Origin: Rahnella inusitata
GTDB lineage: Bacteria; Pseudomonadota; Gammaproteobacteria; Enterobacterales; Enterobacteriaceae
NCBI RefSeq assembly: GCF_003263515.1
Contig: NZ_JYDE01000013.1
Span: 50,094-114,093 of the forward strand
DNA length: 64,000 nt
Reading direction: 5' to 3'
The translations under genes and the position numbers were made by a program. Below the pieces are notes generated by a model that searched no databases, was not told where the DNA came from, and saw nothing but the letters and a program-made list of their open reading frames with translations. Below are positions 29,668 to 37,681 of this stretch, piece by piece; within the stretch, counting starts at the first letter, position 1, and each line of letters begins with the position of its first letter.

Positions 29668-29696
29668 TAAAAAAAGGCGGGAAATAATCCCGCCGC
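29668..29696 (-). terminator. Intrinsic terminator of the metallo-beta-lactamase-fold gene
   Basis: On the minus strand the stem GGCGGGA / TCCCGCC with a 5-base loop is followed by seven T. It lies 34 bp after the stop at 29730. Confidence 0.9.
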
Positions 29697-29729
29697 TTTA
29701 TTCATTCAATTATACGGAAAATGTATTTA

Positions 29730-30605
29730 TTAAGGCCACTGCATTTCCCCTTTCAATACTTTCGCGCTCAACTGTAATGAAGAATCGTCTTTCAGCTGAG
29801 GATAATGTTTTTTCATCGCGGCAACCAGTGCGGCGGAATCTTTAGCTTTCGGCAGCTCTTTTTCCAGCGTCAGCAGATAATTGCGGGTGAATTTCACCGC
29901 TTCAAGCGTATGCGGCGCGCCCGGCAGGAAATGCCCCGGCACGACAACATCAGGTTTCAGACCGGCGATTTCATCCAGTGCTTCTACCCACTGCTTACGG
30001 GATTTCGCCGTCTGGGTGTCTGCTGTCCAGACGTGCATGTTGTCGCCGTTGACCAGTACACCGCCAGCGACGGCTTTCAGTGAAGGAATGTAGACAAAGG
30101 TGCGCGCGGCATCGACGCCTTTCACCTCAAATTTGTGTCCTTCCAGCTCGAACGAACTGCCTTTCAGCGGCTGCGGGACGATCACGGATTTTGGCGCATT
30201 CTCTTTCAGTTGCGGACCCCAGAAAGCGACTTTGCCGTCTTTGCTGGCGTTGATCAGATCGATGGTCGCCTGCGTGGCGACGATGTTTGCCTCCGGGAAC
30301 GCGGCGTGGATCACGTCCAGCCCGAAGTAGTAATCAGGGTCTGACTGGCTGATGTACACCGTGGTCAGTTTTTTGCCGGTGGCCTTAATTTTTTCGACCA
30401 GTTTTTCGGCGTCGTTACGCTGGAACTGGGCGTCGATCAGTACGGCTTCTTTCTCGCCGGTGATAATTTCTGAAGATACCGGGAAGATAGCACTTTCGCC
30501 CGGATTGTAGACCTCCATTTTCAGCACGGTAGCGGCATGAGCGGACAGGCTGGTGCTGAGCAGGGCGGCAATCAGGGTCAGTGGTTTTAAGAGATCAAGA
30601 CGCAT
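29730..30605 (-). CDS. Exported metallo-beta-lactamase-fold protein with degenerate metal motif
   Basis: This 291-residue protein has a Sec signal peptide (cut after LSAHA, about residue 24) and an MBL fold (EKEAVLIDAQF strand, VVPGHFLPG near residue 224). The metal-binding HxHxDH loop that should follow VYIS is replaced by SQSDPDYYFG (residues 86-95), so the usual zinc ligands His-His-Asp-His are missing from this motif. His225 and Asp188 remain. It may be inactive as a hydrolase or bind a single metal differently. It is divergent from a LysR gene (117 bp apart), which probably controls it. Its function is unknown. Confidence 0.8.
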   Translation of the reverse strand: MRLDLLKPLTLIAALLSTSLSAHAATVLKMEVYNPGESAIFPVSSEIITGEKEAVLIDAQFQRNDAEKLVEKIKATGKKLTTVYISQSDPDYYFGLDVIHAAFPEANIVATQATIDLINASKDGKVAFWGPQLKENAPKSVIVPQPLKGSSFELEGHKFEVKGVDAARTFVYIPSLKAVAGGVLVNGDNMHVWTADTQTAKSRKQWVEALDEIAGLKPDVVVPGHFLPGAPHTLEAVKFTRNYLLTLEKELPKAKDSAALVAAMKKHYPQLKDDSSLQLSAKVLKGEMQWP

Positions 30606-30722
30606 AACGTTTCCTCAGGGGCATAAAAATAATCACGTTCAGTAAGCATCTACTGTACGTTGCATAATCCGCGAGAAAAACAGGATAATGCGCAATTGTT
30701 TGTTGCATAAATCGGACGAATC

Positions 30723-31640
30723 ATGGACAGAATTACCGCTGCACAAGTGTTTGTTGCCATTGTTGAACGCAAAAGTATGGTCGGCGCCGCCGAATCGCTG
30801 AATATGTCGCGGGCGATGGTGACGCGTTATCTGTCGGAGATGGAGAAGTGGTCGGGTGCGCGCCTGCTGCACCGTTCCACCCGCAAACTCAGCCTTACCG
30901 ATGCCGGTGAAAATACGCTGGCGCGCTGCCGCAAGATGCTCGCGGTGGCGGCGGACATGGGCAGCGTGGCGGATACTTCCGACGAAGCGTTGCGCGGTTT
31001 ACTGCGCCTGAGTTGCTCGCAGTCTTTTGGGCAGGGCGCGGTGGTGATTGCCGTCAGCGAGTTTTTGCGACGACATCCGCAGGTGAGTATCGATCTTCAG
31101 CTGGAGAGCCGGGCGATCAATCTGGTGGAAGATCGCATCGATCTGGCGCTGCGCATCACGAACGACCTGGATCCAAACCTGATCGCCCGCCCGCTTGCGC
31201 TGTGCCCGTCGGTGGTGTGCGCGTCTCCGGCCTATCTCGCGGCGCAGGGCACGCCGCAGCATCCGCAGGATCTGAGCGTGCATAACTGCCTGACGTACTC
31301 CTATTTCGGAAAAAGCCTGTGGCAGTTTGAGCTGCAGGGCGAAAAAATTTCGGTGCCGGTAAGCGGCAATCTCAGTGCCAATGAATCACTGGTATTGCTG
31401 ACCGGCGCGGTGGAGGGTGCGGGGATCGTCATGCAGCCTTACTATTCGGCGGCCCCGCTTATTGCCAGCGGGCAGCTGGTTTCGTTACTGGAAAACTGGC
31501 AGCCGCAGGAGATGGGAATTTATGCGATTTATGCCTCGCGGCGGCAGATGCCTGCGGCGTTGCGCGCGCTGCTCGATTTTCTGGTGGAATGGTTTAAAGG
31601 CCATCCGCGCTGGCTGTCATTGAGCGGGCAGAAAGACTGA
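30723..31640 (+). CDS. LysR-family transcriptional regulator
   Basis: This 305-residue protein has a winged helix-turn-helix (residues 1-60; AAESLNMSRAMVTRYLSEME) and a LysR substrate-binding domain (about 90-295). It belongs to the large subgroup with short N-terminus MDRITAAQVFVAIVE, often found next to the gene it controls. The divergent MBL-fold gene is the likely target, with its promoter inside the shared 117-bp gap. The ligand is unknown. Confidence 0.9.
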   Translation: MDRITAAQVFVAIVERKSMVGAAESLNMSRAMVTRYLSEMEKWSGARLLHRSTRKLSLTDAGENTLARCRKMLAVAADMGSVADTSDEALRGLLRLSCSQSFGQGAVVIAVSEFLRRHPQVSIDLQLESRAINLVEDRIDLALRITNDLDPNLIARPLALCPSVVCASPAYLAAQGTPQHPQDLSVHNCLTYSYFGKSLWQFELQGEKISVPVSGNLSANESLVLLTGAVEGAGIVMQPYYSAAPLIASGQLVSLLENWQPQEMGIYAIYASRRQMPAALRALLDFLVEWFKGHPRWLSLSGQKD

Positions 31641-31976
31641 GCCACGGTAAAGACGTCAGCCCGCTGGGGACGGTTCCTTTTTGACATCTTTACTCACATT
31701 TGTTTAATACTTTGATATTCAAAACCTTAACTAAAATGCCTGCCCTTTTCAGGGCGCAGGGCACAGACTGCGTATGGTCAAAAGTGTGATCTGCATGGTA
31801 TTTCTGTAAAGGGAAACCAGCATAAAAACCATAAAACACACAAGGTTATCGATTCCTGTCGCTGCTGATTTGCTGTCTGATTTTCTTATTTTTTTGTTTC
31901 GCCAGACTGACTTTTTAAAGTCCGTCCGGCTGAGCGTCGTTCAAAAATTGGTTAAATATAATATCGGGGAGTTGTT
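31641..31976. other. Intergenic region before the MFS gene
   Basis: These 336 bp hold no supportable gene. The sequence contains a short GCCCTTTTCAGGGC hairpin near 31742 and a TATAAT at 31957-31962, too close to the ATG at 31977 for an ordinary leader. The promoter of the MFS gene should lie here. Confidence 0.45.
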
Positions 31977-33140
31977 ATGCCTGTTGCACTTCTGGCACTG
32001 GCGCTAAGCGCGTTTGCCATCGGGACTACTGAATTCGTCATCATGGGGCTGCTGCCCAACGTGGCGGGTGATCTGAATGTCAGTATCCCGTCGGCCGGGT
32101 GGCTGATCAGCGGATATGCGTTGGGCGTGGCGATCGGTGCGCCGATCATGGCGGTGCTGACCGCGAAACTGCCGCGCAAAAATACGCTGTTGCTGTTAAT
32201 GGGCATCTTTATTTTCGGCAACGTGATGTGCGCCCTGTCGTACAGTTACGGTTTCCTGATGCTGGCGCGCGTGATCACCGCACTGTGCCACGGCGCGTTC
32301 TTCGGGATTGGCGCGGTGGTGGCGGCAAGTCTGGTGGCACCAAACCGTCGTGCCTCTGCGGTGGCGCTGATGTTTACCGGTCTGACCCTGGCGAACGTAT
32401 TGGGCGTTCCGCTGGGTACCGCGCTTGGCCAGGCATTCGGCTGGCGTTCAACGTTTTGGGTCGTCGCCGTTATCGGCGTGGCGTCGCTGTTCGCGCTGTA
32501 TAAAAAGCTGCCGGATAAAAAAGAAGAAGAACCGACGGACCTGCGCAAAGAAATCCGCGCGCTGGGCAGCCTCGGCCTTTGGTTGTCTTTGTCGATCACC
32601 ATTTTCTTCGCGGCGGCTATGTTTGCGCTGTTTACTTATATCGCGCCAATCCTGACCGAAATCACCGGCGTTTCAGAGCACGGTGTCAGCTGGACGTTGC
32701 TGCTGATCGGTCTCGGCCTGACTATCGGTAACGTGGTCGGCGGGCGTCTGGCGGACTGGCGTCTGGGTGTTTCTCTGACCACCACGTTCCTGCTAATCGC
32801 CGTGTTCTCGGTGCTGTTCAGCTACACCAGTGTTCATCTTGTGGCGGCGGAAATCACCCTGTTTATCTGGGCGATGGTCAACTTTGCGGCGGTTCCGGCA
32901 TTGCAGGTGAACGTGGTGACCTACGGCAAAAACGCGCCGAATCTGGTCTCGACGCTGAACATTGCGGCATTTAACGTCGGCAATGCGCTGGGCGCCTGGG
33001 TGGGCGGTGCGGTGATCGAACGCGGCATGGGTCTTAGCAGCGTGCCTCTGGCGGCGGGCGGCCTCGGTGCCATCGGCTTCGTGCTGTGCGTGATAACTTT
33101 CCGTCGTGCGGCAAAAAAGACTGAGAAAGTCGTCGCGTAA
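31977..33140 (+). CDS. MFS transporter, DHA1 family (AraJ/YdhP-like exporter)
   Basis: This 387-residue protein with twelve membrane segments shows the DHA1 motifs: GTTEFVIMGLLPNVAGDL in TM1, SIPSAGWLISGYALGV in TM2, HGAFFGIGAVVAASLV in TM4, and LTLANVLGVPLGTALGQAFGWR in TM5. It is similar to E. coli YdhP and AraJ and to chloramphenicol-resistance or arabinose-polymer exporters, but it is not clearly either one. The start is the ATG at 31977 with GGGGAGTTGTT before it. It ends at a shared terminator against lysR. Confidence 0.85.
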   Translation: MPVALLALALSAFAIGTTEFVIMGLLPNVAGDLNVSIPSAGWLISGYALGVAIGAPIMAVLTAKLPRKNTLLLLMGIFIFGNVMCALSYSYGFLMLARVITALCHGAFFGIGAVVAASLVAPNRRASAVALMFTGLTLANVLGVPLGTALGQAFGWRSTFWVVAVIGVASLFALYKKLPDKKEEEPTDLRKEIRALGSLGLWLSLSITIFFAAAMFALFTYIAPILTEITGVSEHGVSWTLLLIGLGLTIGNVVGGRLADWRLGVSLTTTFLLIAVFSVLFSYTSVHLVAAEITLFIWAMVNFAAVPALQVNVVTYGKNAPNLVSTLNIAAFNVGNALGAWVGGAVIERGMGLSSVPLAAGGLGAIGFVLCVITFRRAAKKTEKVVA

Positions 33141-33158
33141 TATCCGATTGATGCAATG

Positions 33159-33196
33159 AAAAGGCCACACAGAATCTCTTCTGCGTGGCCTTTTTT
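33159..33196. terminator. Bidirectional terminator between the MFS gene and lysR
   Basis: The long stem AAAAGGCCACACAGAA / TTCTGCGTGGCCTTTT (one mismatch) has a four-base loop and T or A runs on both sides, and is placed between two convergent genes. Confidence 0.9.
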
Positions 33197-34124
33197 ATCG
33201 GATGGCCGAAACCTCCACCTCCAGCCGCTCGGCAAACCGTTGCGCCTGCTGATGACAGTGTTCGCTAAAGAGAGTAACCAGTGCGGAAGCGGGGCGATGC
33301 AAGGGTTTGATCAGGCTGACGGTGAAAGGCACGGCAATGCTGAATTCGCGGATCACCACGCCGTTTTCGGCATAGTCTAAGGCGGTCAGCGGGTTGACTA
33401 TCGACACGCCCGCGCCCGCGCGCACCATGCTACAGACCGATGCGGCGCTGTGCGTCTCCATGACCAGTCGCCGCGGGACGTGCTGCTCGGCAAACAACGT
33501 ATCGAGAAGCTGACGGTAACTGTCTGTCGCCGATAAGCTGATGAAATTCAGGCCGCTGAAATCCTGCGGTGTCAGGCATGGCTTTGCCGCCAGCGGATGC
33601 CCTGGAGGCAACACGCAAACTTCGTTGAGCGTCAGCAGCGTCTGGCGTTCGGTACCGGCAGGCGTCTGGGTATTTTCGGTCAGACCTAAATCGTGGCGCT
33701 GCGCCGACAACCATTCCTCCAGCAGCGGCGACTCCTGCGGCACAATATTGAAACTGACGTCAGGGTATTTATCCAGAAAGGGTTTGCAGACCGCCGGCAA
33801 CAGCGACTGGCTGAACACCGGCAGGCAGGCGATGGACAGTTGCGCCTGCTCAAACTGGCGGATGCCCTCTGCCGCGCTGACGATCCTCTCCAGCCCGTAA
33901 TAGGATCGCTGCACCTCTTCGAATAAACGTAATCCCTGCACCGTCGGGTACAAACGCCCGCGCAGGCGCTCGAACAGCTGCAAATTCAGCAACTTTTCGC
34001 AGCGCGCAAGTTCGCGGCTGACGGTCGGCTGCGAGGTGTTGAGCAACGCGGCGGCTTCCGTCAGGTTACCGGTGGTCATCACCGCATGAAAAATTTCGAT
34101 GTGGCGCAGGGAAATGGCGGGCAT
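33195..34124 (-). CDS. lysR: LysR, activator of lysA
   Basis: This 309-residue LysR-type regulator matches E. coli LysR closely (SLRHIEIFHAVMTTGNLTEAA, TSQPTVSRELARCEK, PQESPLLEEWLSAQRHDLGLTE, ETHSAASVCSMVRAGAG). It activates lysA when diaminopimelate accumulates and is repressed by lysine. The start at 34124 (MPAISLRHIEIF) equals the E. coli start and has GGATG upstream; two earlier in-frame ATGs lack a ribosome-binding site. It is divergent from lysA with 133 bp between them. Confidence 0.95.
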   Translation of the reverse strand: MPAISLRHIEIFHAVMTTGNLTEAAALLNTSQPTVSRELARCEKLLNLQLFERLRGRLYPTVQGLRLFEEVQRSYYGLERIVSAAEGIRQFEQAQLSIACLPVFSQSLLPAVCKPFLDKYPDVSFNIVPQESPLLEEWLSAQRHDLGLTENTQTPAGTERQTLLTLNEVCVLPPGHPLAAKPCLTPQDFSGLNFISLSATDSYRQLLDTLFAEQHVPRRLVMETHSAASVCSMVRAGAGVSIVNPLTALDYAENGVVIREFSIAVPFTVSLIKPLHRPASALVTLFSEHCHQQAQRFAERLEVEVSAIR

Positions 34125-34257
34125 GATTTTCATCCGGATGATGAGCAATAAGTCATATCATAAATGAATAGACTTGCATGAAATAGATATTTTATCGCAA
34201 CCGTGTATCACGGCATACTGAGGGAAATAGACACGATCTCACCTGACGGAAAACCTT

Positions 34258-35517
34258 ATGCCACGCGCCCTGAACGACACCACTACCGCGCTTAACGCCG
34301 AAAATTTACTGGCTCTTACCCAACAGTTTGGCTGCCCGGTCTGGGCATATGATGCGGAAATCATCAAAGCGCGCATTGCGCAGCTGCGTCAATTCGACGT
34401 CATCCGTTTTGCGCAAAAAGCCTGTTCGAATATTCACATTCTGCGCCTGATGCGCGAGCAGGGCGTGAAGGTGGACTCTGTTTCTCTGGGTGAAATCGAA
34501 CGCGCGCTGGTGGCCGGTTTTATTCCGGGCCGCGAGCAGAGTGAAATTGTCTTTACCGCCGACGTAATGGATCAGCCGACGCTTGAACGCGTAACCGCGC
34601 TGGATATCCCGGTCAATGCCGGTTCCATCGACATGCTGAGCCAGATTGGGCAGCAGAAAACCGGACATCCGGTGTGGCTGCGTGTGAATCCGGGCTTCGG
34701 CCACGGCCACAGCCAGAAAACCAATACCGGCGGCGAAAACAGTAAACACGGGATCTGGTATGCCGATTTACCGCAGGCGCTGGCAGAAATCGGCCGTTAC
34801 GGCCTGAAACTGGTTGGGATCCACATGCACATCGGATCCGGCGTGGATTATGGTCATCTGGAGCAGGTGTGTGATGCGATGGTGCGTCAGGTGATTGAAA
34901 CCGGACAGGATATTGAAGCGATTTCCGCCGGTGGTGGCTTGTCGATTCCGTACCATTTTGAGGAAGAGTCCATTGATACTGGCCATTACTTTGGTCTTTG
35001 GAACCGCGCCCGCGAGCAAATCGCCGCGCATCTGGGGCATGACGTAAAACTGGAAATCGAACCGGGACGCTTCCTGGTGGCGGAATCCGGCGTTCTGGTG
35101 GCACAAATCCGTGCGGTGAAAAATATGGGCAGCCGTCACTTTGTGCTGTGCGACGCAGGTTTCAACGATTTGATGCGCCCGGCGATGTACGGCAGCTATC
35201 ACCACATTTCGCTGTTACCGGCCGATGGCCGCGAGCTTGTTGGGCAACCGCTGACGGATTCGGTAATCGCTGGCCCGTTGTGTGAATCCGGCGATGTCTT
35301 TACCCAGCAGGCAGGCGGAGGCGTCGAAACTTTCCCGCTGCCACCGGTTAACATCGGCGATTATCTGGTATTCCACGATACCGGCGCGTATGGCGCATCT
35401 ATGTCATCCAACTACAACAGCCGTCCGCTCTTGCCGGAAGTGTTGTTTGAGAATGGCGTACCGCGTGTAATTCGTCGCAGACAGACGGTGGAAGAGCTGC
35501 TAGCTCTGGAGCTGTAA
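34258..35517 (+). CDS. lysA: Diaminopimelate decarboxylase
   Basis: This enzyme catalyses the last step of lysine synthesis: meso-diaminopimelate to L-lysine and CO2, with pyridoxal phosphate. The 419-residue protein matches E. coli LysA (420). The PLP lysine is in FAQKACSN, the phosphate loop is GGENSKHG and SAGGGLSIPY, and the substrate-binding dimer residues are in PLCESGDVF and YGASMSSNYNSRP. It is controlled by the divergent lysR. In E. coli galR is the next gene; here a beta-glucoside PTS cluster intervenes. Confidence 0.97.
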   Translation: MPRALNDTTTALNAENLLALTQQFGCPVWAYDAEIIKARIAQLRQFDVIRFAQKACSNIHILRLMREQGVKVDSVSLGEIERALVAGFIPGREQSEIVFTADVMDQPTLERVTALDIPVNAGSIDMLSQIGQQKTGHPVWLRVNPGFGHGHSQKTNTGGENSKHGIWYADLPQALAEIGRYGLKLVGIHMHIGSGVDYGHLEQVCDAMVRQVIETGQDIEAISAGGGLSIPYHFEEESIDTGHYFGLWNRAREQIAAHLGHDVKLEIEPGRFLVAESGVLVAQIRAVKNMGSRHFVLCDAGFNDLMRPAMYGSYHHISLLPADGRELVGQPLTDSVIAGPLCESGDVFTQQAGGGVETFPLPPVNIGDYLVFHDTGAYGASMSSNYNSRPLLPEVLFENGVPRVIRRRQTVEELLALEL

Positions 35518-35522
35518 TTTTT

Positions 35523-35654
35523 TTGCTCCCTCCCCGGTAAAGGGGAGAGTTGGGGTGGGTATTACAACAAAATCATACGGTTGACGTTTATTTTGGTCGC
35601 CGTTTTGCCATTAACACCCCCTCCCGGCCTCCCCCTTCACAGGGGGAGGAGCAA
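35523..35654. repeat. 132-bp palindromic, MITE-like or BIME-like element after lysA
   Basis: The outer ends are inverted repeats (TTGCTCCCTCCCC and GGGGGAGGAGCAA). Inside them are two hairpins (CCTCCCCGGTAAAGGGGAG and CCTCCCCCTTCACAGGGGGAGG) and a second inverted pair (GGGGTGGG / CACCCCCTCCC). The central part is unique and AT-richer. A further related half-hairpin (CCTTCTCTTCGCGGGGAAGG) follows at about 35682-35702, reaching the end of the PTS EIIA gene. Elements of this look occur in many copies in enterobacterial genomes; the copy number here cannot be known. Confidence 0.65.
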
Positions 35655-35704
35655 GAGCCAAACCTAAAAAAACGGAAGGCTCCTTCTCTTCGCGGGGAAG
35701 GCAC

Positions 35705-36022
35705 TTACTTATCAAACATTTCCTTTCTCAGTAACACGATCTCTTCGGCCAGTTCGCGGCACAGCATGGCGGTCATCAGGTGATCCTGTGAATGCACCAT
35801 GATCAAGTTCACCGGTATTTTGCCCACGCCTTCATCCAGGCCAATCAGCTGTGTCTGCACTTTGTGCGCCACGCGCGCCGCGTCGTCGGATGCTTTGAGC
35901 ATCGCATCGGCTTCTGCCCACTCTCTTTTACGCGCATGCTGAATCGCCATCATCGCGTTGGATCGTGCTTCTCCGGCGTTGATCAATAACTCCATCACCG
36001 TTTGTTCCAGATCGAATTCCAT
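35705..36022 (-). CDS. PTS EIIA component, lactose/cellobiose family
   Basis: This 105-residue cytoplasmic protein is an all-helical EIIA like ChbA and LacF. The phosphorylated histidine is in NLIMVHSQDHLM, and ELLINAGEARSNAM is the typical first helix. The start is the ATG at 36020-36022 (MEFDLEQTVMELL) with TTTGGAG upstream; an upstream frame extension is not conserved. It is transcribed away from the EIIC gene, and the shared 286-bp region carries two palindromic operators. It should pass phosphate from HPr to the EIIB at 39133. Confidence 0.93.
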   Translation of the reverse strand: MEFDLEQTVMELLINAGEARSNAMMAIQHARKREWAEADAMLKASDDAARVAHKVQTQLIGLDEGVGKIPVNLIMVHSQDHLMTAMLCRELAEEIVLLRKEMFDK

Positions 36023-36032
36023 CGAAAACTCC

Positions 36033-36082
36033 AAATTGGTATACCAGAAAAGTGTGAATTCATCATATTGGAATTCCAATAT
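36033..36082. promoter_or_regulatory. Two UxuR/ExuR-like operators in the divergent beta-glucoside PTS promoter region
   Basis: AAATTGGTATACCAGAA (36033-36049) contains the palindrome TGGTATACCA. ATATTGGAATTCCAATAT (36065-36082) is a perfect 18-bp palindrome. Their shared core TTGGNATNCCAA is the operator type known for UxuR and ExuR. The regulator at 39545 is of that family, so it is the likely binder, and one protein could control both divergent transcripts. A degenerate CRP-like stretch (TGTGAGAACGCTGTCACA) lies just to the right, but its spacing is 8 rather than 6 bp. Confidence 0.7.
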
Positions 36083-36308
36083 TCACATGTGAGAACGCTG
36101 TCACAGAAATTAATTCTCATTCCGCTATTTTTTGGCATGCCACATTTTGCTTTATGAACGAAATAAAGCGGAATGCGGGCCGACAGGATCACTCTCAGAA
36201 ACGGAATCTGGCTCTACTTCGCGCGGCACCTTTTCTTCCAGCGGTATAAAAGGTCAATGCGAAACAAACACCTGTACAGCTTTACACAAAATTAAAAGAG
36301 GTGGTGTC

Positions 36309-37646
36309 ATGTCATTTAAAGACCGTTTTATCGATTCTCTCGGGGGATTCGCCAACACCTTCAATAGCTACCGATACATTATGGCTATCAAGGCGGCTTT
36401 TATCACATTAATGCCCGTCATTATTGTGGGGGCATTCTCAGTTTTAATTTCTAACATGGTGATGGATCCGAAAAACGGATTAGCACACTTTGAAATGTTG
36501 TCGTGGCTGGCCACGCTCAAACCGATCATGAGCAGTATTAACTACGCCACGCTGAGTTTCCTGACTATTGGTGCCGTCTTCTTAATCGGTATTGAATTAG
36601 GCAGAATCAATGGTTCGCGTTCATTATTTCCGGGCCTGCTGGCGGTCATTTGTTTTATTGCCGTGACACCCACCACTGTCGATATGATGGTGAATGGTCA
36701 GATGCAGGAAGTCAAAGACGTGCTGGCGAAGCAATTCTCCGATACCAAAAGTCTGTTCCTCGGAATGTTTATTGCGATCCTGTCCGTGGAGATTTATTCC
36801 AAACTCGAAAGCTATAGCGGCCTGCGAATTAAGATGCCGGAAAGTGTGCCGCCAAATGTCTCAGCGTCGTTCTCGGCGTTAATTCCCGCCATTATTACCG
36901 TGGTGATTATTGCCACCTTCGGATTTGTGTTCCATCAGGTCACCGGCATGTATCTGTACGATGCGGTGTATCAGGTGATCCAGCGTCCGCTGGAATCCGT
37001 GATGCAAAGCCTGCCGGGCATTCTGCTGCTGATGTTTGTCGCGCAACTGTTCTGGGTGATCGGCATTCACGGTAATCAGATGATCAAACCTATCCGCGAA
37101 CCGCTGTTGCTGGGCGCGATCATGGTCAACATGACGGCGTTCGAGCAGGGGCATGAAGTGCCGAACATCATCACCATGCCGTTCTGGGATGTGTATATGA
37201 GCATTGGCGGCTCCGGCTGCACCATCGGTTTGTTGCTGGCCGTGATGCTCGCCACCCGCCGTAAAGAAATGCGCGAAATCTCCAAATTGTCGCTCGGGCC
37301 AAGCGTGTTCAACATCAACGAGCCCGTGATTTTCGGTATGCCGATCATGCTCAACCCGATCCTGGCTATCCCGTTCATCATCACGCCGCTCATCACCGGC
37401 ACCATCGGTTACTTCGCCACCAGCCTCGGCTTTGCCGGACGCGCCGTGGTCATGGTGCCGTGGACCACACCGCCTATCATCAATGCCTGGCTTTCCACCG
37501 CCGGTTCGATGGGCGCGGTCATTACCCAAGCCGGATGCATCGTGGTGTCAGTGCTGATTTATCTGCCGTTTGTGAAAGTGGCCTCGCGCCGCGCCGAACA
37601 GGCACAGCTTGAGGCGATGCAGAAGAAACAGGCTGCAACGGCCTGA
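36309..37646 (+). CDS. PTS EIIC permease, lactose/cellobiose family
   Basis: This 445-residue inner-membrane transporter has about ten membrane segments. It resembles ChbC and CelB: MSFKDRFIDSLGGFANTFNSYRY N-terminus, FWVIGIHGNQM, GPSVFNINEPVIFGMPIMLNP and VPWTTPPIINAWLSTAG, which form the sugar site. The start at 36309 has AGAGGTGG upstream. It would transport a beta-glucoside such as cellobiose with the separate EIIA and EIIB proteins and hand the 6-phosphate to the glucosidase 35 bp downstream. Confidence 0.95.
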   Translation: MSFKDRFIDSLGGFANTFNSYRYIMAIKAAFITLMPVIIVGAFSVLISNMVMDPKNGLAHFEMLSWLATLKPIMSSINYATLSFLTIGAVFLIGIELGRINGSRSLFPGLLAVICFIAVTPTTVDMMVNGQMQEVKDVLAKQFSDTKSLFLGMFIAILSVEIYSKLESYSGLRIKMPESVPPNVSASFSALIPAIITVVIIATFGFVFHQVTGMYLYDAVYQVIQRPLESVMQSLPGILLLMFVAQLFWVIGIHGNQMIKPIREPLLLGAIMVNMTAFEQGHEVPNIITMPFWDVYMSIGGSGCTIGLLLAVMLATRRKEMREISKLSLGPSVFNINEPVIFGMPIMLNPILAIPFIITPLITGTIGYFATSLGFAGRAVVMVPWTTPPIINAWLSTAGSMGAVITQAGCIVVSVLIYLPFVKVASRRAEQAQLEAMQKKQAATA

Positions 37647-37681
37647 AGCGCACAAAATTATTCGGATAAAAGAGGACTGTT

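Noticed and set aside
36083..36110. CRP site in the beta-glucoside PTS promoter region
   Set aside because: TGTGA and TCACA half-sites are present but 8 bp apart rather than 6, so the match is not adequate.
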